Of a DNA stretch of 64,000 nucleotides, positions 18,723-28,591 are shown piece after piece. The DNA lies in the NCBI GenBank assembly GCA_902826685.1, contig CADEFT010000006.1, positions 1-64,000 on the forward strand, given 5' to 3'. The notes beneath the pieces were generated by a model. That model was not told the origin of the DNA and did not search any database. It saw only the letters and a program-made list of their open reading frames with translations. Within the stretch, counting starts at the first letter, position 1. The number at the start of each line of letters is the position of its first letter. This stretch comes from an uncultured Acidobacteriota bacterium. Its GTDB lineage: Bacteria; Acidobacteriota; Terriglobia; Bryobacterales; Bryobacteraceae. The position numbers were made by a program, and so were the translations under genes.

Positions 18723-19433
18723 GTGCCGGCTTACAAGCGGGTCCTTCTCAAGCTGAGCGGCGAGGTGCTCGCCGGCAAGGAACGTGTGGGGATCGACCCG
18801 GATAAAATTTCCGCTATGGCGCAGGAGATCGCCGAGCTGCACGCCACCGGATTGCAACTGGGTCTGGTGGTGGGCGGCGGCAATTTCTTCCGCGGCGTGT
18901 CGGCGGCGGCCCAGACCATGGACCGCGTGGCGGCCGATCAGATGGGGATGCTGGCGACGGTGATCAACGGCATCGCGCTGCAGGACGCGCTGGAGAAAAA
19001 AGGCGTTCAGACGCGCGTGATGACGGCGGTGACCATGAACCAGGTGGCCGAGCCCTACATCCGGCGCCGGGCGGTGCGGCATCTTGAAAAGGGCCGCGCG
19101 GTGATCTTCGTGGGCGGCACCTCCAATCCGTATTTTTCCACCGATACGGCGGCGGTGCTGCGCGCGCTCGAAATCAACGCCGAAGTGATGGCCAAGGCCA
19201 CGCGCGTCGATGGCGTTTACGACAAGGACCCGATGGTACATTCCGACGCGGTGATGTTCCGGACGGTGACCTATTCGGACGTGCTGGCAAAGACGCTGCG
19301 CGTGCTCGACCTGCCGGCGGTCGCCATGAGCCGGGACAATAAACTCAAGATCGTCGTTTTCAATCTCAACGTTCGCGGCAATATAATGCGAATGGCGATG
19401 GGTGAGACCATCGGGACTCTCATTCACGCCTGA
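18723..19433 (+). CDS. pyrH: Uridylate kinase
   Basis: 236 residues, amino-acid-kinase fold, phosphorylates UMP to UDP. Seen: [39 protein letters not shown]. The start is GTG at 18723, four bases after the tsf stop. The tsf-pyrH-frr order is the standard bacterial cluster. Confidence 0.98.
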   Translation: MPAYKRVLLKLSGEVLAGKERVGIDPDKISAMAQEIAELHATGLQLGLVVGGGNFFRGVSAAAQTMDRVAADQMGMLATVINGIALQDALEKKGVQTRVMTAVTMNQVAEPYIRRRAVRHLEKGRAVIFVGGTSNPYFSTDTAAVLRALEINAEVMAKATRVDGVYDKDPMVHSDAVMFRTVTYSDVLAKTLRVLDLPAVAMSRDNKLKIVVFNLNVRGNIMRMAMGETIGTLIHA

Positions 19434-19447
19434 AACGAGGCTTCCTT

Positions 19448-20050
19448 ATGAAACCAGGATCGACACCGGGCGCGGGGGCGCAGGGCCAATCGGTGAAGGC
19501 GCTAGAGACCACGGCCAGGACAAGAATGGAAAAGGTCGTCGCCGACCTGATGCACGCGATGGCCAGCATTCGCACGGGCCGCGCCAGCGTGAACCTGCTC
19601 GACGCGATTCGCGTGGACTACTACGGCACGCCTACGCCCGTGAACCAGGTGGCCAACCTGCATGTGCCGGAAGCGAATCTGTTGACCATTCAGCCCTGGG
19701 ACGTTTCGCAGATCAATGCCATCGAGAAGGCCATTCGTGGCGCGGATCTCGGTCTGAATCCGATGAACGACGGCAAGATCATCCGCGTGCCGATTCCGCC
19801 GCTGACCCAGGAACGCCGCAAGGATATGGTGAAGCATCTGCACACGGTGGTGGAAGATCACCGCGTGGCGATCCGCAACATCCGCCGCGACGTGAACGAT
19901 CAGTTGAAGAAGCTGCTCAAGGACAAGGCGATCAGCGAGGACGACGAACGCCGCGGCCTCGACGAGGTTCAGAAGCTCACCGATAGCGAGATGAAAAAGC
20001 TCGAAGACGCCGCGAAATCGAAAGAAAAAGAGATTCTCGAGATCAAGTAG
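19448..20050 (+). CDS. frr: Ribosome recycling factor
   Basis: 200 residues, with a 15-residue N-terminal extension rich in Gly/Ser before the domain. Conserved core: ASIRTGRASVNLLD, YYGTPTPVNQ, IQPWDVSQ, and the helical hairpin ending KSKEKEILEIK. It splits post-termination ribosomes with EF-G. The final 8 bases overlap the convergent ankyrin gene. Confidence 0.98.
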   Translation: MKPGSTPGAGAQGQSVKALETTARTRMEKVVADLMHAMASIRTGRASVNLLDAIRVDYYGTPTPVNQVANLHVPEANLLTIQPWDVSQINAIEKAIRGADLGLNPMNDGKIIRVPIPPLTQERRKDMVKHLHTVVEDHRVAIRNIRRDVNDQLKKLLKDKAISEDDERRGLDEVQKLTDSEMKKLEDAAKSKEKEILEIK

Positions 20051-21074
20051 GCTGGCGGCGGCCCTCAAAATAGGGGCGCAGGACCTCGTCGACCGCAAGG
20101 TGGCCGGTGGGGAACTTCACGCCTTCGAGCGGACTTCCAGCCTCCACCAGAGCCTTCACGGCGGCGGCGAACTCGCCCTCCGGATGGCGCTTCTCTACCA
20201 AACAGTCGTGCAGAGCCCAACCGAGTGGCGTCGCGTGAAACCCAGGGTCGCGCACATCCACCGGATGGCCGCGTTCGATCAACAATTCCACCAGGCTGGC
20301 GGAACCGGCCCACGCGGCATTGTGCAGGGGCGTGTAACCATGGTTGTGTTCGGGATGAGCGACGGGAAATCCCAGATCGAGCATCAGCTTCACCGCGGCC
20401 AAATCGGTGTTGGTCTCCCAGCAATACTTCGCCACCAGCTCACGATCCGCATCCGGCAGTTGCGGCACGATGTCAGGATGCGCGCTGGCAATCTGCTCCG
20501 CCTCGGCGCGCCGCGCCAGAACCGAGTTCACCAGCAATCGAGTCCGGTTGTCGCTTTCCGCATACAGGTAATCGAACATGGCGCGATGCCCTTTGAGCAG
20601 AGCAATCTGGTGCGGGTAGGAATTGAAGCGCAGCGTCCACTGATAGATCGTGCCGCCCCGCCTTTGATGGCCAACTGGAGGAAACTCCGGAGCTTTCCCG
20701 ATCCGATGCGCCATGCAGCCCCGATCCTTGGCCACCAGCCGTTCGGCCAGCGCGAGATCACCGAGCGCGGCGGCGAGAAATATATCGGCTTGCGCGCCGC
20801 GCTGCAGCAGGAACCGCGCCACGTCCGGCGATTCGCCGATCCGCCACTGCGCGGGCGTTGAATCATGATCTTCGTCGCGGGCATCGATGCGAGCCCCGTG
20901 ATCCAAAAGAACGGCCGCCGCCTCTACCGTTCCCGCGCAGTGCAGGGGAGTTCGCGCGTCCATTCCTTTGGCATCGACAAGGGAAGCATCGGCCGCCAGC
21001 ATGGCCGCCAGGTCACCGGCGAGCCCCGCCCGGGCGGCCTCATGCACCGCCTGGTCGGCTTGATGTTGCGTCAT
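20043..21074 (-). CDS. Ankyrin-repeat protein
   Basis: 343 residues from the ATG at 21074; a longer in-frame extension upstream lacks domain character. Ankyrin repeats appear at about residues 15-110 (DARTPLHCAGTVEAAAVLLDHGA) and again near the end (GYTPLHNAAWAGSASLVELLIERG), with a less regular middle. No signal peptide is evident, so it is probably cytoplasmic. No binding partner is suggested by the neighbours. Confidence 0.85.
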   Translation of the reverse strand: MTQHQADQAVHEAARAGLAGDLAAMLAADASLVDAKGMDARTPLHCAGTVEAAAVLLDHGARIDARDEDHDSTPAQWRIGESPDVARFLLQRGAQADIFLAAALGDLALAERLVAKDRGCMAHRIGKAPEFPPVGHQRRGGTIYQWTLRFNSYPHQIALLKGHRAMFDYLYAESDNRTRLLVNSVLARRAEAEQIASAHPDIVPQLPDADRELVAKYCWETNTDLAAVKLMLDLGFPVAHPEHNHGYTPLHNAAWAGSASLVELLIERGHPVDVRDPGFHATPLGWALHDCLVEKRHPEGEFAAAVKALVEAGSPLEGVKFPTGHLAVDEVLRPYFEGRRQPT

Positions 21075-21085
21075 CTGGCGGGAAG

Positions 21086-21601
21086 TTACCGGCCTTCGCT
21101 CGACGGCGGCACCAGACCCTTGATGCGCATGTAGGTCACGATGTTGCCGTAGTGTTCGTTGGAATGGCTGGTGTTGAGATTGAGCACGGAAAGCTTGCTG
21201 CGCTCGCGGCCGAACAGCTTGATCTTTTCGGCGCCCGCGCCGTCCGACATACCGGCATAGACCGAATCGCAATAAGCGGTGGCGTCCTTCAAACCCTGCA
21301 CGAGATCGGCCTTTGAAGTCTTGCCCTTTTCGATGCCGCCGGCCGGCGCCTTTTCGCCTTTCACGGCGGCGCAGAACATGTAGTTGGCGTCGGCGAGGTG
21401 GCCCACCAGTTGGCCGAAGCTGCGCACGGTGTCAACAGGCTTGAAGGCGTAGTTCTCTTCGGGCATCTTCTCGGCGGCCTTGACGATGTTGTTCTTCACT
21501 CCGTCAAACATCCCTTTGGTGTCCATGGAAAGGGTGTTGGCGGTCTGCGCGCACAGGGCGCCGGCGCAGGCGGCGGTGAGCAATCCGAGCTGGATTTTCA
21601 T
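21086..21601 (-). CDS. Secreted DinB-superfamily protein
   Basis: 171 residues with a signal peptide (MKIQLGLLTAACAGALCAQ). The four-helix DinB/YfiT-like fold is suggested by SFGQLVGHLADANYMFCAA and the C-terminal NTSHSNEHYGNIVTYMRIKG, which carry the metal-binding histidines of the superfamily. Function of secreted members is unknown. It lies 11 bases after the ankyrin gene start, both on the minus strand. Confidence 0.8.
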   Translation of the reverse strand: MKIQLGLLTAACAGALCAQTANTLSMDTKGMFDGVKNNIVKAAEKMPEENYAFKPVDTVRSFGQLVGHLADANYMFCAAVKGEKAPAGGIEKGKTSKADLVQGLKDATAYCDSVYAGMSDGAGAEKIKLFGRERSKLSVLNLNTSHSNEHYGNIVTYMRIKGLVPPSSEGR

Positions 21602-21702
21602 TCGATTTCTAAAGCCTCCCGCAGGTTATTGTGCCATCTTTCGGCGGCGTGGGCATGAACGAACGTTAAGGCCGGCTGCACGGTGTACGATACAAGTTAC
21701 CG

Positions 21703-23355
21703 ATGTTTCGTCTGGCCGCCATCGTGTTGCTTTGCCTGGCGCCCTGCCCTGCCGAGGACAAGTGGGAAGAGTGCCGCGGGGGCCCGTTCGAGGTGTGGAC
21801 CAACGACGACGACCGCCATGCGCGGGTGATGCTGGTGCGGCTCGAACAGATCCGCCACACCCTCGGCACCTATATGGGAAAGCAGGATCCGGTGTCGCTT
21901 TGGACGCTGCGGGTGCTGCTTCAAAAGAGCAAGCTGGCGTTGGCCGGGGAATGGAAAGACGGCCGCGACGCGTGGGTGTCGCTGCTGGCGTCGCAGGCCG
22001 CGCCAGGGCGGGCCTGGCAGAAGGATCTGGTGCGGCGGCTGGTGGAGTCGAATATACGGCGGATGCCGGGCGGTTGGGAGCGCGGCCTGATCGATCTGCT
22101 TTCGACGCTCGAAGCCAAGGGGCCGATGATTACGCTGGGAACGGCGCCGCCCGAGGCCGAGCGCTCGCGGGAGTGGGCGCGGATCCACATGCTGGCCACC
22201 AATCCCGAGTATTCGAGCCGTTTGCGCGTGCTGCTCAACAATCTGCAAAACGGCGGCGAGGAAGACGTGGCGCTACGCAACTCGCTGGGGATGACGGCGG
22301 CGGAGCTGGAAAAGAAACTGGATGCGTACCTGGCGGCCGGCAAGTTCGCGCCGGTGACGTTTTCCGGACGGGCGATGAGCGAACGGGATTTCTATACGCG
22401 GCCGATTGAAACGCCGCGCGCGCTGGCATCGCTGGCCGATGCGACGGGCGATATGAAGCTGGCGGCGGCGGGATCGCTTGAGGCGGCCGAAGGCTTGGGC
22501 CTCGAGGCGGCGCGGGCGGGACGCACAAAGGAAGCGCTCGATTGGCTGAAGAAGGCGGTCGAACTGGAAAGCAAGAGCGCGCGGGTGCACCTGGAGTACG
22601 GCAAGCTGTTGGCCGATCCTGAAGCCAAGCGGGCCGCCTATGTCGAAGCGGGCAAGCGCAATGCAAGATGGGCCGAGCCATACATCGAATTGGCCAACAC
22701 GGAAACGACGCCGTCGCGGCAGGCGTTCTACTTGAAATCGGCCGCTGCGCTCGATGCGCGCAATTCGGCGTTGTGGCAGCGATTGGGCCGGGCTCAGCTC
22801 GAAGCGGGCGAATACGGCGAGGCGGCCAAATCGTGGTTTGCGGCGGAACTGGCGGCGCCGGGCGCGGCCGAACGCGAAACCGTGCGGCAGGCGCGTTTGC
22901 AATTTGAAGAAGAGCGCGCCGCGCGCGAGGCCGAGGCACGCAGGCGCGCCGCCGATGAAAAGCAGCGCGAGCTCGACCGTTTGAAGCAGGAAGCGCTCAA
23001 TCGCGTGCGCGAGGCCGAGGCGAAGGCCAACCGCAGCCTGGGCGGCGGCGCGAGCGGCGGCAAAGTGGAGACCTGGTGGGACGATGGCAAGCCGAAAGAG
23101 AAATTATCCGGCACGTTTGAACGAATGGAATGCTTCGGCAAACGCGCCAGGGTATGGGTGCGCAAGCCGGACGCCAGGCAGGTAGCGCTCGAGATCGCCG
23201 ATCCGTCAAAGATCGTGATCGTGGGACAGGGGAGCGCGGCGTTGCGCTGCGGCGTTCAGAAGCCGGCGCGCCCGTTCACGGTCGAATACACACCGCGCGT
23301 GGACGCCAAGTCCGGGACCATTGGCGACGTCGCCATGATCGAGTTCGCGCAGTGA
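21703..23355 (+). CDS. Secreted TPR-repeat protein
   Basis: 550 residues with a signal peptide. The N-terminal 200 residues (KWEECRGGPFEVWTNDD...) form an unassigned domain. TPR-like helices fill about residues 230-390, followed by a charged Arg/Glu/Ala coiled-coil segment (about 390-450) and a C-terminal beta-rich domain of about 95 residues. Its TGA shares a base with the ATG of the MFS gene, so it is likely part of the same operon. No function is assigned. Confidence 0.75.
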   Translation: MFRLAAIVLLCLAPCPAEDKWEECRGGPFEVWTNDDDRHARVMLVRLEQIRHTLGTYMGKQDPVSLWTLRVLLQKSKLALAGEWKDGRDAWVSLLASQAAPGRAWQKDLVRRLVESNIRRMPGGWERGLIDLLSTLEAKGPMITLGTAPPEAERSREWARIHMLATNPEYSSRLRVLLNNLQNGGEEDVALRNSLGMTAAELEKKLDAYLAAGKFAPVTFSGRAMSERDFYTRPIETPRALASLADATGDMKLAAAGSLEAAEGLGLEAARAGRTKEALDWLKKAVELESKSARVHLEYGKLLADPEAKRAAYVEAGKRNARWAEPYIELANTETTPSRQAFYLKSAAALDARNSALWQRLGRAQLEAGEYGEAAKSWFAAELAAPGAAERETVRQARLQFEEERAAREAEARRRAADEKQRELDRLKQEALNRVREAEAKANRSLGGGASGGKVETWWDDGKPKEKLSGTFERMECFGKRARVWVRKPDARQVALEIADPSKIVIVGQGSAALRCGVQKPARPFTVEYTPRVDAKSGTIGDVAMIEFAQ

Positions 23356-24539
23356 TGGCGGGCCGGTGGCTGGCGGTAGGCGTCTTCGCGCTGTACACCT
23401 CGCTCAATTACCTGGACCGGCAGACGCTGGCCGCGCTGGCGCCGCAGTTACGTTCCGAATTCCGCCTCTCCAACGAAGACTACGGATGGCTGCTGGCGGC
23501 GTTCTCGATTCCCTATGCGTTGTTTGCGCCGCTGGCGGGGCTGCTGATCGACCGCATTGGATTGACGCGGGGCGCTTTTCTCACGCTGGGTGTGTGGTCG
23601 CTGGCGGGGATCGCGACGGGCTTCACCGATGGCTTCGCGAGCCTGGTAGTCTGCCGCCTGATTCTAGGCGCGGCGGAAGCGGGCGGCATACCGGCTTACA
23701 GCAAAGCCACGGCGACATACCTGCCGCCAAAGGAACGATCGCTCGGCGCGGGGGTCAACTCGATTGGAGTCAGCCTGGGCATGGCGGCGGCGCCGGTGCT
23801 CGCCGTCTGGGTGCAGTCGCAATGGGGCTGGCGCGCGGCGTTTTTGGCCGCCGGAGTACTGGGATTTCTATGGATACCGCTGTGGGCGGTGGTTTCGCGG
23901 CGAGTGCCCGCTCCACCGGCGCCCCCGGCGGCGAAGGGGCAGGCGACGCCTTCGGAAATGATTCGCGACCGCGCGTTGTGGGGACTGGTGCTGGCGAATA
24001 TCCTCATCATGACCTGTTACAGCTTGTGGACCAACTGGACCACCGAGCTTCTGGTGCAGCGTTATCAACTGACGCCGGCGCACGTCAATCGTACCTTCGC
24101 GTGGGCGCCGCCCGTGTTCGCGTCCCTCGGCGGGGTGGGCGGCGGCTGGATCGCGATGCGCCTGAGCGCGGCGGGCCGGGCGGTGAATGAGGCACGGCGA
24201 ATGGTGATGCTTGTGGCGGCGATTCTGCTATTGGGCACGGCGCTGGCGCCGCGAATGCCGGACGCCACGTTCGCGACCGTCGTCATCTGTGCTAGCTTCT
24301 TTTGCTGCATGGCAATGAGCGCTAATCTTTACGCGATTCCACAGGATCTATACGGACCGGGCCGCGCCGCCTTCGCTCTTTCGGCGATCACGTTCGGATA
24401 TGGCGCCATGCAAACGGTCTATTCGCCAATGGTCGGGCGCATGGTGGACCGGTATGGATTCGAACCGGTTTGCGCGTTGACGGCGCTGGCGCCGATGGCG
24501 GGATGGCTGGTGTTGCGGTACACGGAGCGGCGGGGGTGA
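23355..24539 (+). CDS. MFS transporter
   Basis: 394 residues, twelve predicted membrane segments. Typical marks are SLNYLDRQTLAALAPQL in helix 1 and the loop 2-3 motif LLIDRIGLTRGAF. It belongs to the anion:cation symporter-like branch by appearance; the substrate cannot be told. The ATG at 23355 overlaps the stop of the TPR gene, and its own stop overlaps the GTG of the glycosyltransferase gene, making a tightly coupled three-gene unit. Confidence 0.88.
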   Translation: MAGRWLAVGVFALYTSLNYLDRQTLAALAPQLRSEFRLSNEDYGWLLAAFSIPYALFAPLAGLLIDRIGLTRGAFLTLGVWSLAGIATGFTDGFASLVVCRLILGAAEAGGIPAYSKATATYLPPKERSLGAGVNSIGVSLGMAAAPVLAVWVQSQWGWRAAFLAAGVLGFLWIPLWAVVSRRVPAPPAPPAAKGQATPSEMIRDRALWGLVLANILIMTCYSLWTNWTTELLVQRYQLTPAHVNRTFAWAPPVFASLGGVGGGWIAMRLSAAGRAVNEARRMVMLVAAILLLGTALAPRMPDATFATVVICASFFCCMAMSANLYAIPQDLYGPGRAAFALSAITFGYGAMQTVYSPMVGRMVDRYGFEPVCALTALAPMAGWLVLRYTERRG

Positions 24540-26623
24540 ACGGAATTAAGCAGCGCGTGAAGCGCAGTCTGTTCGGGCTTCTGGGCATGGATCCGGAGGC
24601 CGTGGTGGTGAACTACGCGACCGGTCCGGAGCCGCAGGTTCGAGACATGGTGGCGGCGGCCAGGCGCATGATTCCGGACCGGCGGCATTTGCTGGTGGCG
24701 GCGGGCGACGCTCCCGAAATTGAGGGCGTGGATGTGGTGGCGCTGGAGCCCGCCTCGACGCTGGGGCTGTGGTGGCAGATTCTAAGAAAGCTGTGGCGGC
24801 ACCGGACGGGCATGGCGCCGGTGCTGCTGGGCGGCAACGCCACGGCACTACGGCGCGCCGCGCTGTTGCGTTCCCCGCTGCGCATTCTCGCTTTTAACGA
24901 GCGGATGGAGAGCCACCATCTGAAGATCTCCACGGCCATTTCCTCGCTGCTGTTCTGGCGCGGAGTGCCGCTCGACCGGATCCGTGTGCGGCCGGGGTGG
25001 CTCGCGTGGATGACGGGCGATCGCACCAGGGTTCCCGACGACGGGCTGGCGGTGGAGGGGCGGCCGGCGCGCAAGGGATTCCGCCGCGTGCTGGTGTTGA
25101 CGCCTTATGCCCCTTATCCGCTGTCGCATGGCGGAGCGGTGCGGCTGTATCACATGCTGCGCGAGATGGCCAAGGAGTTCGACGTCTACCTGCTGTACTT
25201 CCGCGAGGGCCGGACGATGGACGATATCCGGCCTCTGCTGGAGTTTGTCACCGCGGCCGGCAGCGTAAGCAAGCCGCGGTACCGCGAACCGAAGTGGTCG
25301 ACGCGCCTGCCGCCGGAGGTGATGGAATACGAATCGGCCCCGATGCGGCGCCTGCTGGCGCACTTCCGCGCCGAGCGGAACATCGACGTGGTGCAGGTGG
25401 AGTACACCCAGCTTGCCCTCTATCCGGGCGAGATTCTGGTGGAGCACGACGTCACGTTCGATCTTTACGCGCAGCTTCGCCAGCGCCACCCAAGCCGCAC
25501 CGCGTGGTGGAACTGGAAGCGGTGGCACGACTTCGAGACCGCAGCCGTGAAGCGCTACGCCCGCGTGGTGACGATGTCGGCCAAGGACGCCAACCAATTG
25601 GGGGTGGCGCATTCCCGTGTGATTCCAAACGGTGCCGACCTTGCGCGCTTCCAGCCGGTGGCCGAAAAAGACGGGAAGAATCTCCTGTTCGTGGGTTCGT
25701 TCCGTCATTTTCCCAATGTCACCGCTTTCCGGTTTCTGATCGAGGAAGTGATGCCGTTGGTGCTGGCCGAACACCCGGACGCGAAGCTTCACGTGGTGGC
25801 GGGACCGAATCATCTGGACTACTGGAAGGAGCCGCTGCCCGAAGGGCTGAAGATCCGGATGGAAGGGTTTGTGGAAGACGTCCGGCCACTCTATCACGCC
25901 GCGAACGTGGTGGTGGTGCCGACGCTGGTCTCGGCCGGAACCAATGTAAAGGTGCTGGAGGCGATGGCGATGAAGCGGGCCATCGTGTCGACGGCGTCGG
26001 GCGCCGGCGGCATCGATGTCGAAGACGGCCAGCACGTGCTGGTGGCGCTCGATGCCGAGGATTTCGCGCGGTCGATCGTACGGCTGCTGGAAAGCGCCGC
26101 TCTGCGCGCGAGGCTGACCGGCAAGGCTTACCAGCTTGTCACCGAACGCTACGACTGGGTTAGGCTGGGAGACATGCAGCGGGCGATGATGCGCGAGTTG
26201 CTGCCGGATCCGATCGTGGTGCGGCGCGGCGAGGCGCACGATATCGCCGTCGTGCGCGCCATTCAGATGGAGTCCCTGCCCTCGTCGCGATGGGATCCGG
26301 AGCAGTATCTGCGGCACGAGTTTTTCGTGGCCACGTGTGAACGCCAGACGGCCGGCTTCGTGGTGGCGCGGCGCACCGCGCCAGACGAGCGGGAAATTCT
26401 CAACATCGCCGTGCGGCCCCAGTTTCGCGGCAAGGGCGTCGGCGAGCGGATGTTGCGGCGGCTGGTGCAGAGCGCGCCAGGGGACGTGTTTCTGGAAGTA
26501 AGAGAATCGAATACGAGCGCGCGGCGGCTTTATCAACGAGTCGGATTTTTTGAAACCGGCGCGCGCCCGAACTACTATGAAGATCCACCGGAGACGGCGC
26601 TGATCATGCGGGTGAGGACTTGA
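24536..26623 (+). CDS. GT4-family glycosyltransferase fused to a GNAT (RimI-like) acetyltransferase
   Basis: 695 residues from the GTG at 24536, which overlaps the MFS stop as GTGA. Residues 1-180 are an unassigned N-terminal part. A GT-B transferase follows: LVLTPYAPYPLSHGGAVRLYHML, then RVIPNGADL, LFVGSFRHFPN and VVPTLVSAGTNVKVLEAMAM, the donor-site Glu region. The last about 115 residues are a GNAT domain (LNIAVRPQFRGKGVGERML, SARRLYQRVGFF). The acetyl-CoA P-loop R-G-K-G-V-G is intact. A plausible product is an acetylated surface sugar, but this is inference. Confidence 0.88.
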   Translation: MNGIKQRVKRSLFGLLGMDPEAVVVNYATGPEPQVRDMVAAARRMIPDRRHLLVAAGDAPEIEGVDVVALEPASTLGLWWQILRKLWRHRTGMAPVLLGGNATALRRAALLRSPLRILAFNERMESHHLKISTAISSLLFWRGVPLDRIRVRPGWLAWMTGDRTRVPDDGLAVEGRPARKGFRRVLVLTPYAPYPLSHGGAVRLYHMLREMAKEFDVYLLYFREGRTMDDIRPLLEFVTAAGSVSKPRYREPKWSTRLPPEVMEYESAPMRRLLAHFRAERNIDVVQVEYTQLALYPGEILVEHDVTFDLYAQLRQRHPSRTAWWNWKRWHDFETAAVKRYARVVTMSAKDANQLGVAHSRVIPNGADLARFQPVAEKDGKNLLFVGSFRHFPNVTAFRFLIEEVMPLVLAEHPDAKLHVVAGPNHLDYWKEPLPEGLKIRMEGFVEDVRPLYHAANVVVVPTLVSAGTNVKVLEAMAMKRAIVSTASGAGGIDVEDGQHVLVALDAEDFARSIVRLLESAALRARLTGKAYQLVTERYDWVRLGDMQRAMMRELLPDPIVVRRGEAHDIAVVRAIQMESLPSSRWDPEQYLRHEFFVATCERQTAGFVVARRTAPDEREILNIAVRPQFRGKGVGERMLRRLVQSAPGDVFLEVRESNTSARRLYQRVGFFETGARPNYYEDPPETALIMRVRT

Positions 26624-27143
26624 ACTGAAGCAGCACGCCGGCGGCCAGCATGACGAACACCAGGCCCGCCATTTGCGGTTCCGGGACATGCTCCACCGCG
26701 ACGTCGTCGAAGCCGTAGAAATCGGGCACGTGGCTGTAAGTGAACTTGATTTCCGTCTGGACGGTATCCGCGGTGATCTGGTAGGTGTAGAAGGTGTACA
26801 GGAAGCCTTGGGCGTTGGTCAGACTTAGGACCGTGTTCCCATTCCAGGAAGCGCTGAAGGAGTTGGTACCGCCGTACCCGTTGGCGACCCAGAACTTAAA
26901 GTCGTATTTTTCACCAATCATGGTGTTGATGGTTTGTGTCAGGGCGCCGGGCTGAACCGTGCCCGCATGGTAGCCGTATTGCCCGGTGTGGAAGAGATTG
27001 CCGACGCCGGTGGCGACGTTGCCGCCGGATTGCGTCCAGCCGGAAAAGTCGCCCGTTTCAAAGTCGCCGTTGACGATCTGATTGGCGCTGGCGGACGCGC
27101 AGGCGGCGAGCATCGCCGCGACCAACAGGAAATTGTTTCTCAC
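26604..27143 (-). CDS. Secreted PEP-CTERM-like protein with a carbohydrate-binding-like domain
   Basis: 179 residues. The signal peptide is followed by a beta-sandwich domain starting NGDFETGDFSGWTQSG, a form common in extracellular adhesive proteins. The C-terminus has VPEP followed by a hydrophobic segment, as in exosortase substrates, though the usual trailing Arg cluster is reduced to one Lys. The start is the GTG at 27143 with GGAGGAA upstream; a TTG at 27146 is the alternative. It converges with the glycosyltransferase gene, overlapping by 20 bases. Confidence 0.75.
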   Translation of the reverse strand: MRNNFLLVAAMLAACASASANQIVNGDFETGDFSGWTQSGGNVATGVGNLFHTGQYGYHAGTVQPGALTQTINTMIGEKYDFKFWVANGYGGTNSFSASWNGNTVLSLTNAQGFLYTFYTYQITADTVQTEIKFTYSHVPDFYGFDDVAVEHVPEPQMAGLVFVMLAAGVLLQFKSSPA

Positions 27144-27266
27144 CAAAGTTCCTCCGCCAATAGAATGGCCGGGGAAAAGGATCGGGCAAATCCCCCAGCG
27201 CGTACAGGACGGCGGCGGCGGTACGGCGGCGAAGCCCGGACTGATGGTTGGGGTACTTCGGGTAAC

Positions 27267-28496
27267 TCAGGAAGGCGAGGGCAGCCCTTCGATGGCGCGA
27301 AAGGTGTCGCGGGCGATCAGCAGTTCTTCATTGGTGGGAATGGCCCAGGCGGCGACGGTGGAATCGGCGGTGGAGATGCGTGTCTCGGTGCCGATGGCGG
27401 CGTCGTTCACCGCGGTGTCGATGCGCACGCCGAGCGCGGTCAATGAGGCTCCGATCCGGGCGCGGATGGACGCGGCGTTTTCGCCGATGCCGCCGCTGAA
27501 GACGATGGCGTCGCAGCCGCCCAGGACGGCAAAGTAGGCGCCGATGTATTTCACCACGCGATGGCAGAACATATCGACGGCGAGCCTGGCGCGGGCATTG
27601 CCCTTCCCCGCTTCCTCAAGCAGAACGCGCATGTCGCTCGAGACGCCGGAAACGCCATAGAGTCCGGAATGGCGGTTGAGCATCGATTCGATTTCCTGCA
27701 TATTCATCTCTTCCTGCGCGATGGCATGCAGCACGGCCACCGGATCGACGTCGCCGCAGCGGGTGCCCATGAGCAAGCCTTCAAGCGGCGTAAACCCCAT
27801 GGACGTTTCCACCGACCGGCCGCGATCGATGGCGCACAGCGAGCAGCCGTTGCCTAAGTGGCAGGTGATGAGTTTGAAGGCGTCGCGCGGACGCTCATGA
27901 ATCTGGGCGAAGCGATAGTTGAGGTAGCGGTGCGAAGTGCCATGGAAGCCATACCGGCGGATCTTGTAGCGTTCGTAGTACAGATAGGGCAAGCCGTAGA
28001 GATAGGCGTGCGGAGGGATGGTCTGATGAAACGAAGTATCGAAGACGGCGGCGTGCCGGGCCTTGGGGAGTACGGCGCGCGCGGCGTGGTATCCCTTCAG
28101 ATTGTGAGGGACATGGAGCGGAGCGAGGTCAACCGTGTCTTCGATTTCATCGGCCACTTCGGGCGTCATGAGCACGGAGTGGTGGAAGCGCTCGCCCCCA
28201 TGCACGACGCGGTGGCCCACGCCTTCGATCTCATCCGGAGTTTGAAGGCCGCCCAGTTGGAGGCAGGCGTCGAGGATGGACTGAAAGGCTTCCTCGGCTT
28301 TGTAGATGGGCTTGGGAGTCTTCGACTTCCGGCCATCCGGCGTTTCGCAATGGAGGACGGAAAAGGGCGTTCCCATGCGGTCGATGCGAATCTTGAGCAG
28401 CAGCCGGTCGGAATGGGAGGCGATCCGCCCGGCATCGGTTTCCACGAGTTGGCTCTTGGCCGAGGAACTGCCGAAATTGAGAACCAGGATCTTCAT
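27267..28496 (-). CDS. ackA: Acetate kinase
   Basis: Converts acetyl phosphate and ADP to acetate and ATP. 409 residues from the ATG at 28496; the family start MKILVLNFGSSSAK supports that choice over the in-frame extension. Other marks: GHRVVHGGERF, AVFDTSFHQT, YGFHGTSH, HLGNGCS, GTRCGDVDP and FSGGIGENA. Phosphotransacetylase is not in the window. Confidence 0.95.
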   Translation of the reverse strand: MKILVLNFGSSSAKSQLVETDAGRIASHSDRLLLKIRIDRMGTPFSVLHCETPDGRKSKTPKPIYKAEEAFQSILDACLQLGGLQTPDEIEGVGHRVVHGGERFHHSVLMTPEVADEIEDTVDLAPLHVPHNLKGYHAARAVLPKARHAAVFDTSFHQTIPPHAYLYGLPYLYYERYKIRRYGFHGTSHRYLNYRFAQIHERPRDAFKLITCHLGNGCSLCAIDRGRSVETSMGFTPLEGLLMGTRCGDVDPVAVLHAIAQEEMNMQEIESMLNRHSGLYGVSGVSSDMRVLLEEAGKGNARARLAVDMFCHRVVKYIGAYFAVLGGCDAIVFSGGIGENAASIRARIGASLTALGVRIDTAVNDAAIGTETRISTADSTVAAWAIPTNEELLIARDTFRAIEGLPSPS

Positions 28497-28591
28497 CGCA
28501 ACCCTCTCATGGTACCCGTAAGCGGAGGGTTGCATTCGCCGTTCCGCTTCTGCTACAAGATGATTTCCGGTGCCGAAAGGCACCTATTTCT

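Noticed and set aside
24450..24475. GATTCGAACC, which resembles the T-arm of a tRNA on the minus strand
   Set aside because: It lies in the coding sequence of the MFS transporter and no other tRNA arms can be folded around it.
24848..26689. A 613-codon open frame opposite the glycosyltransferase gene
   Set aside because: His/Arg-rich shadow typical of GC-rich antisense frames; the plus-strand protein has intact GT4 and GNAT motifs.
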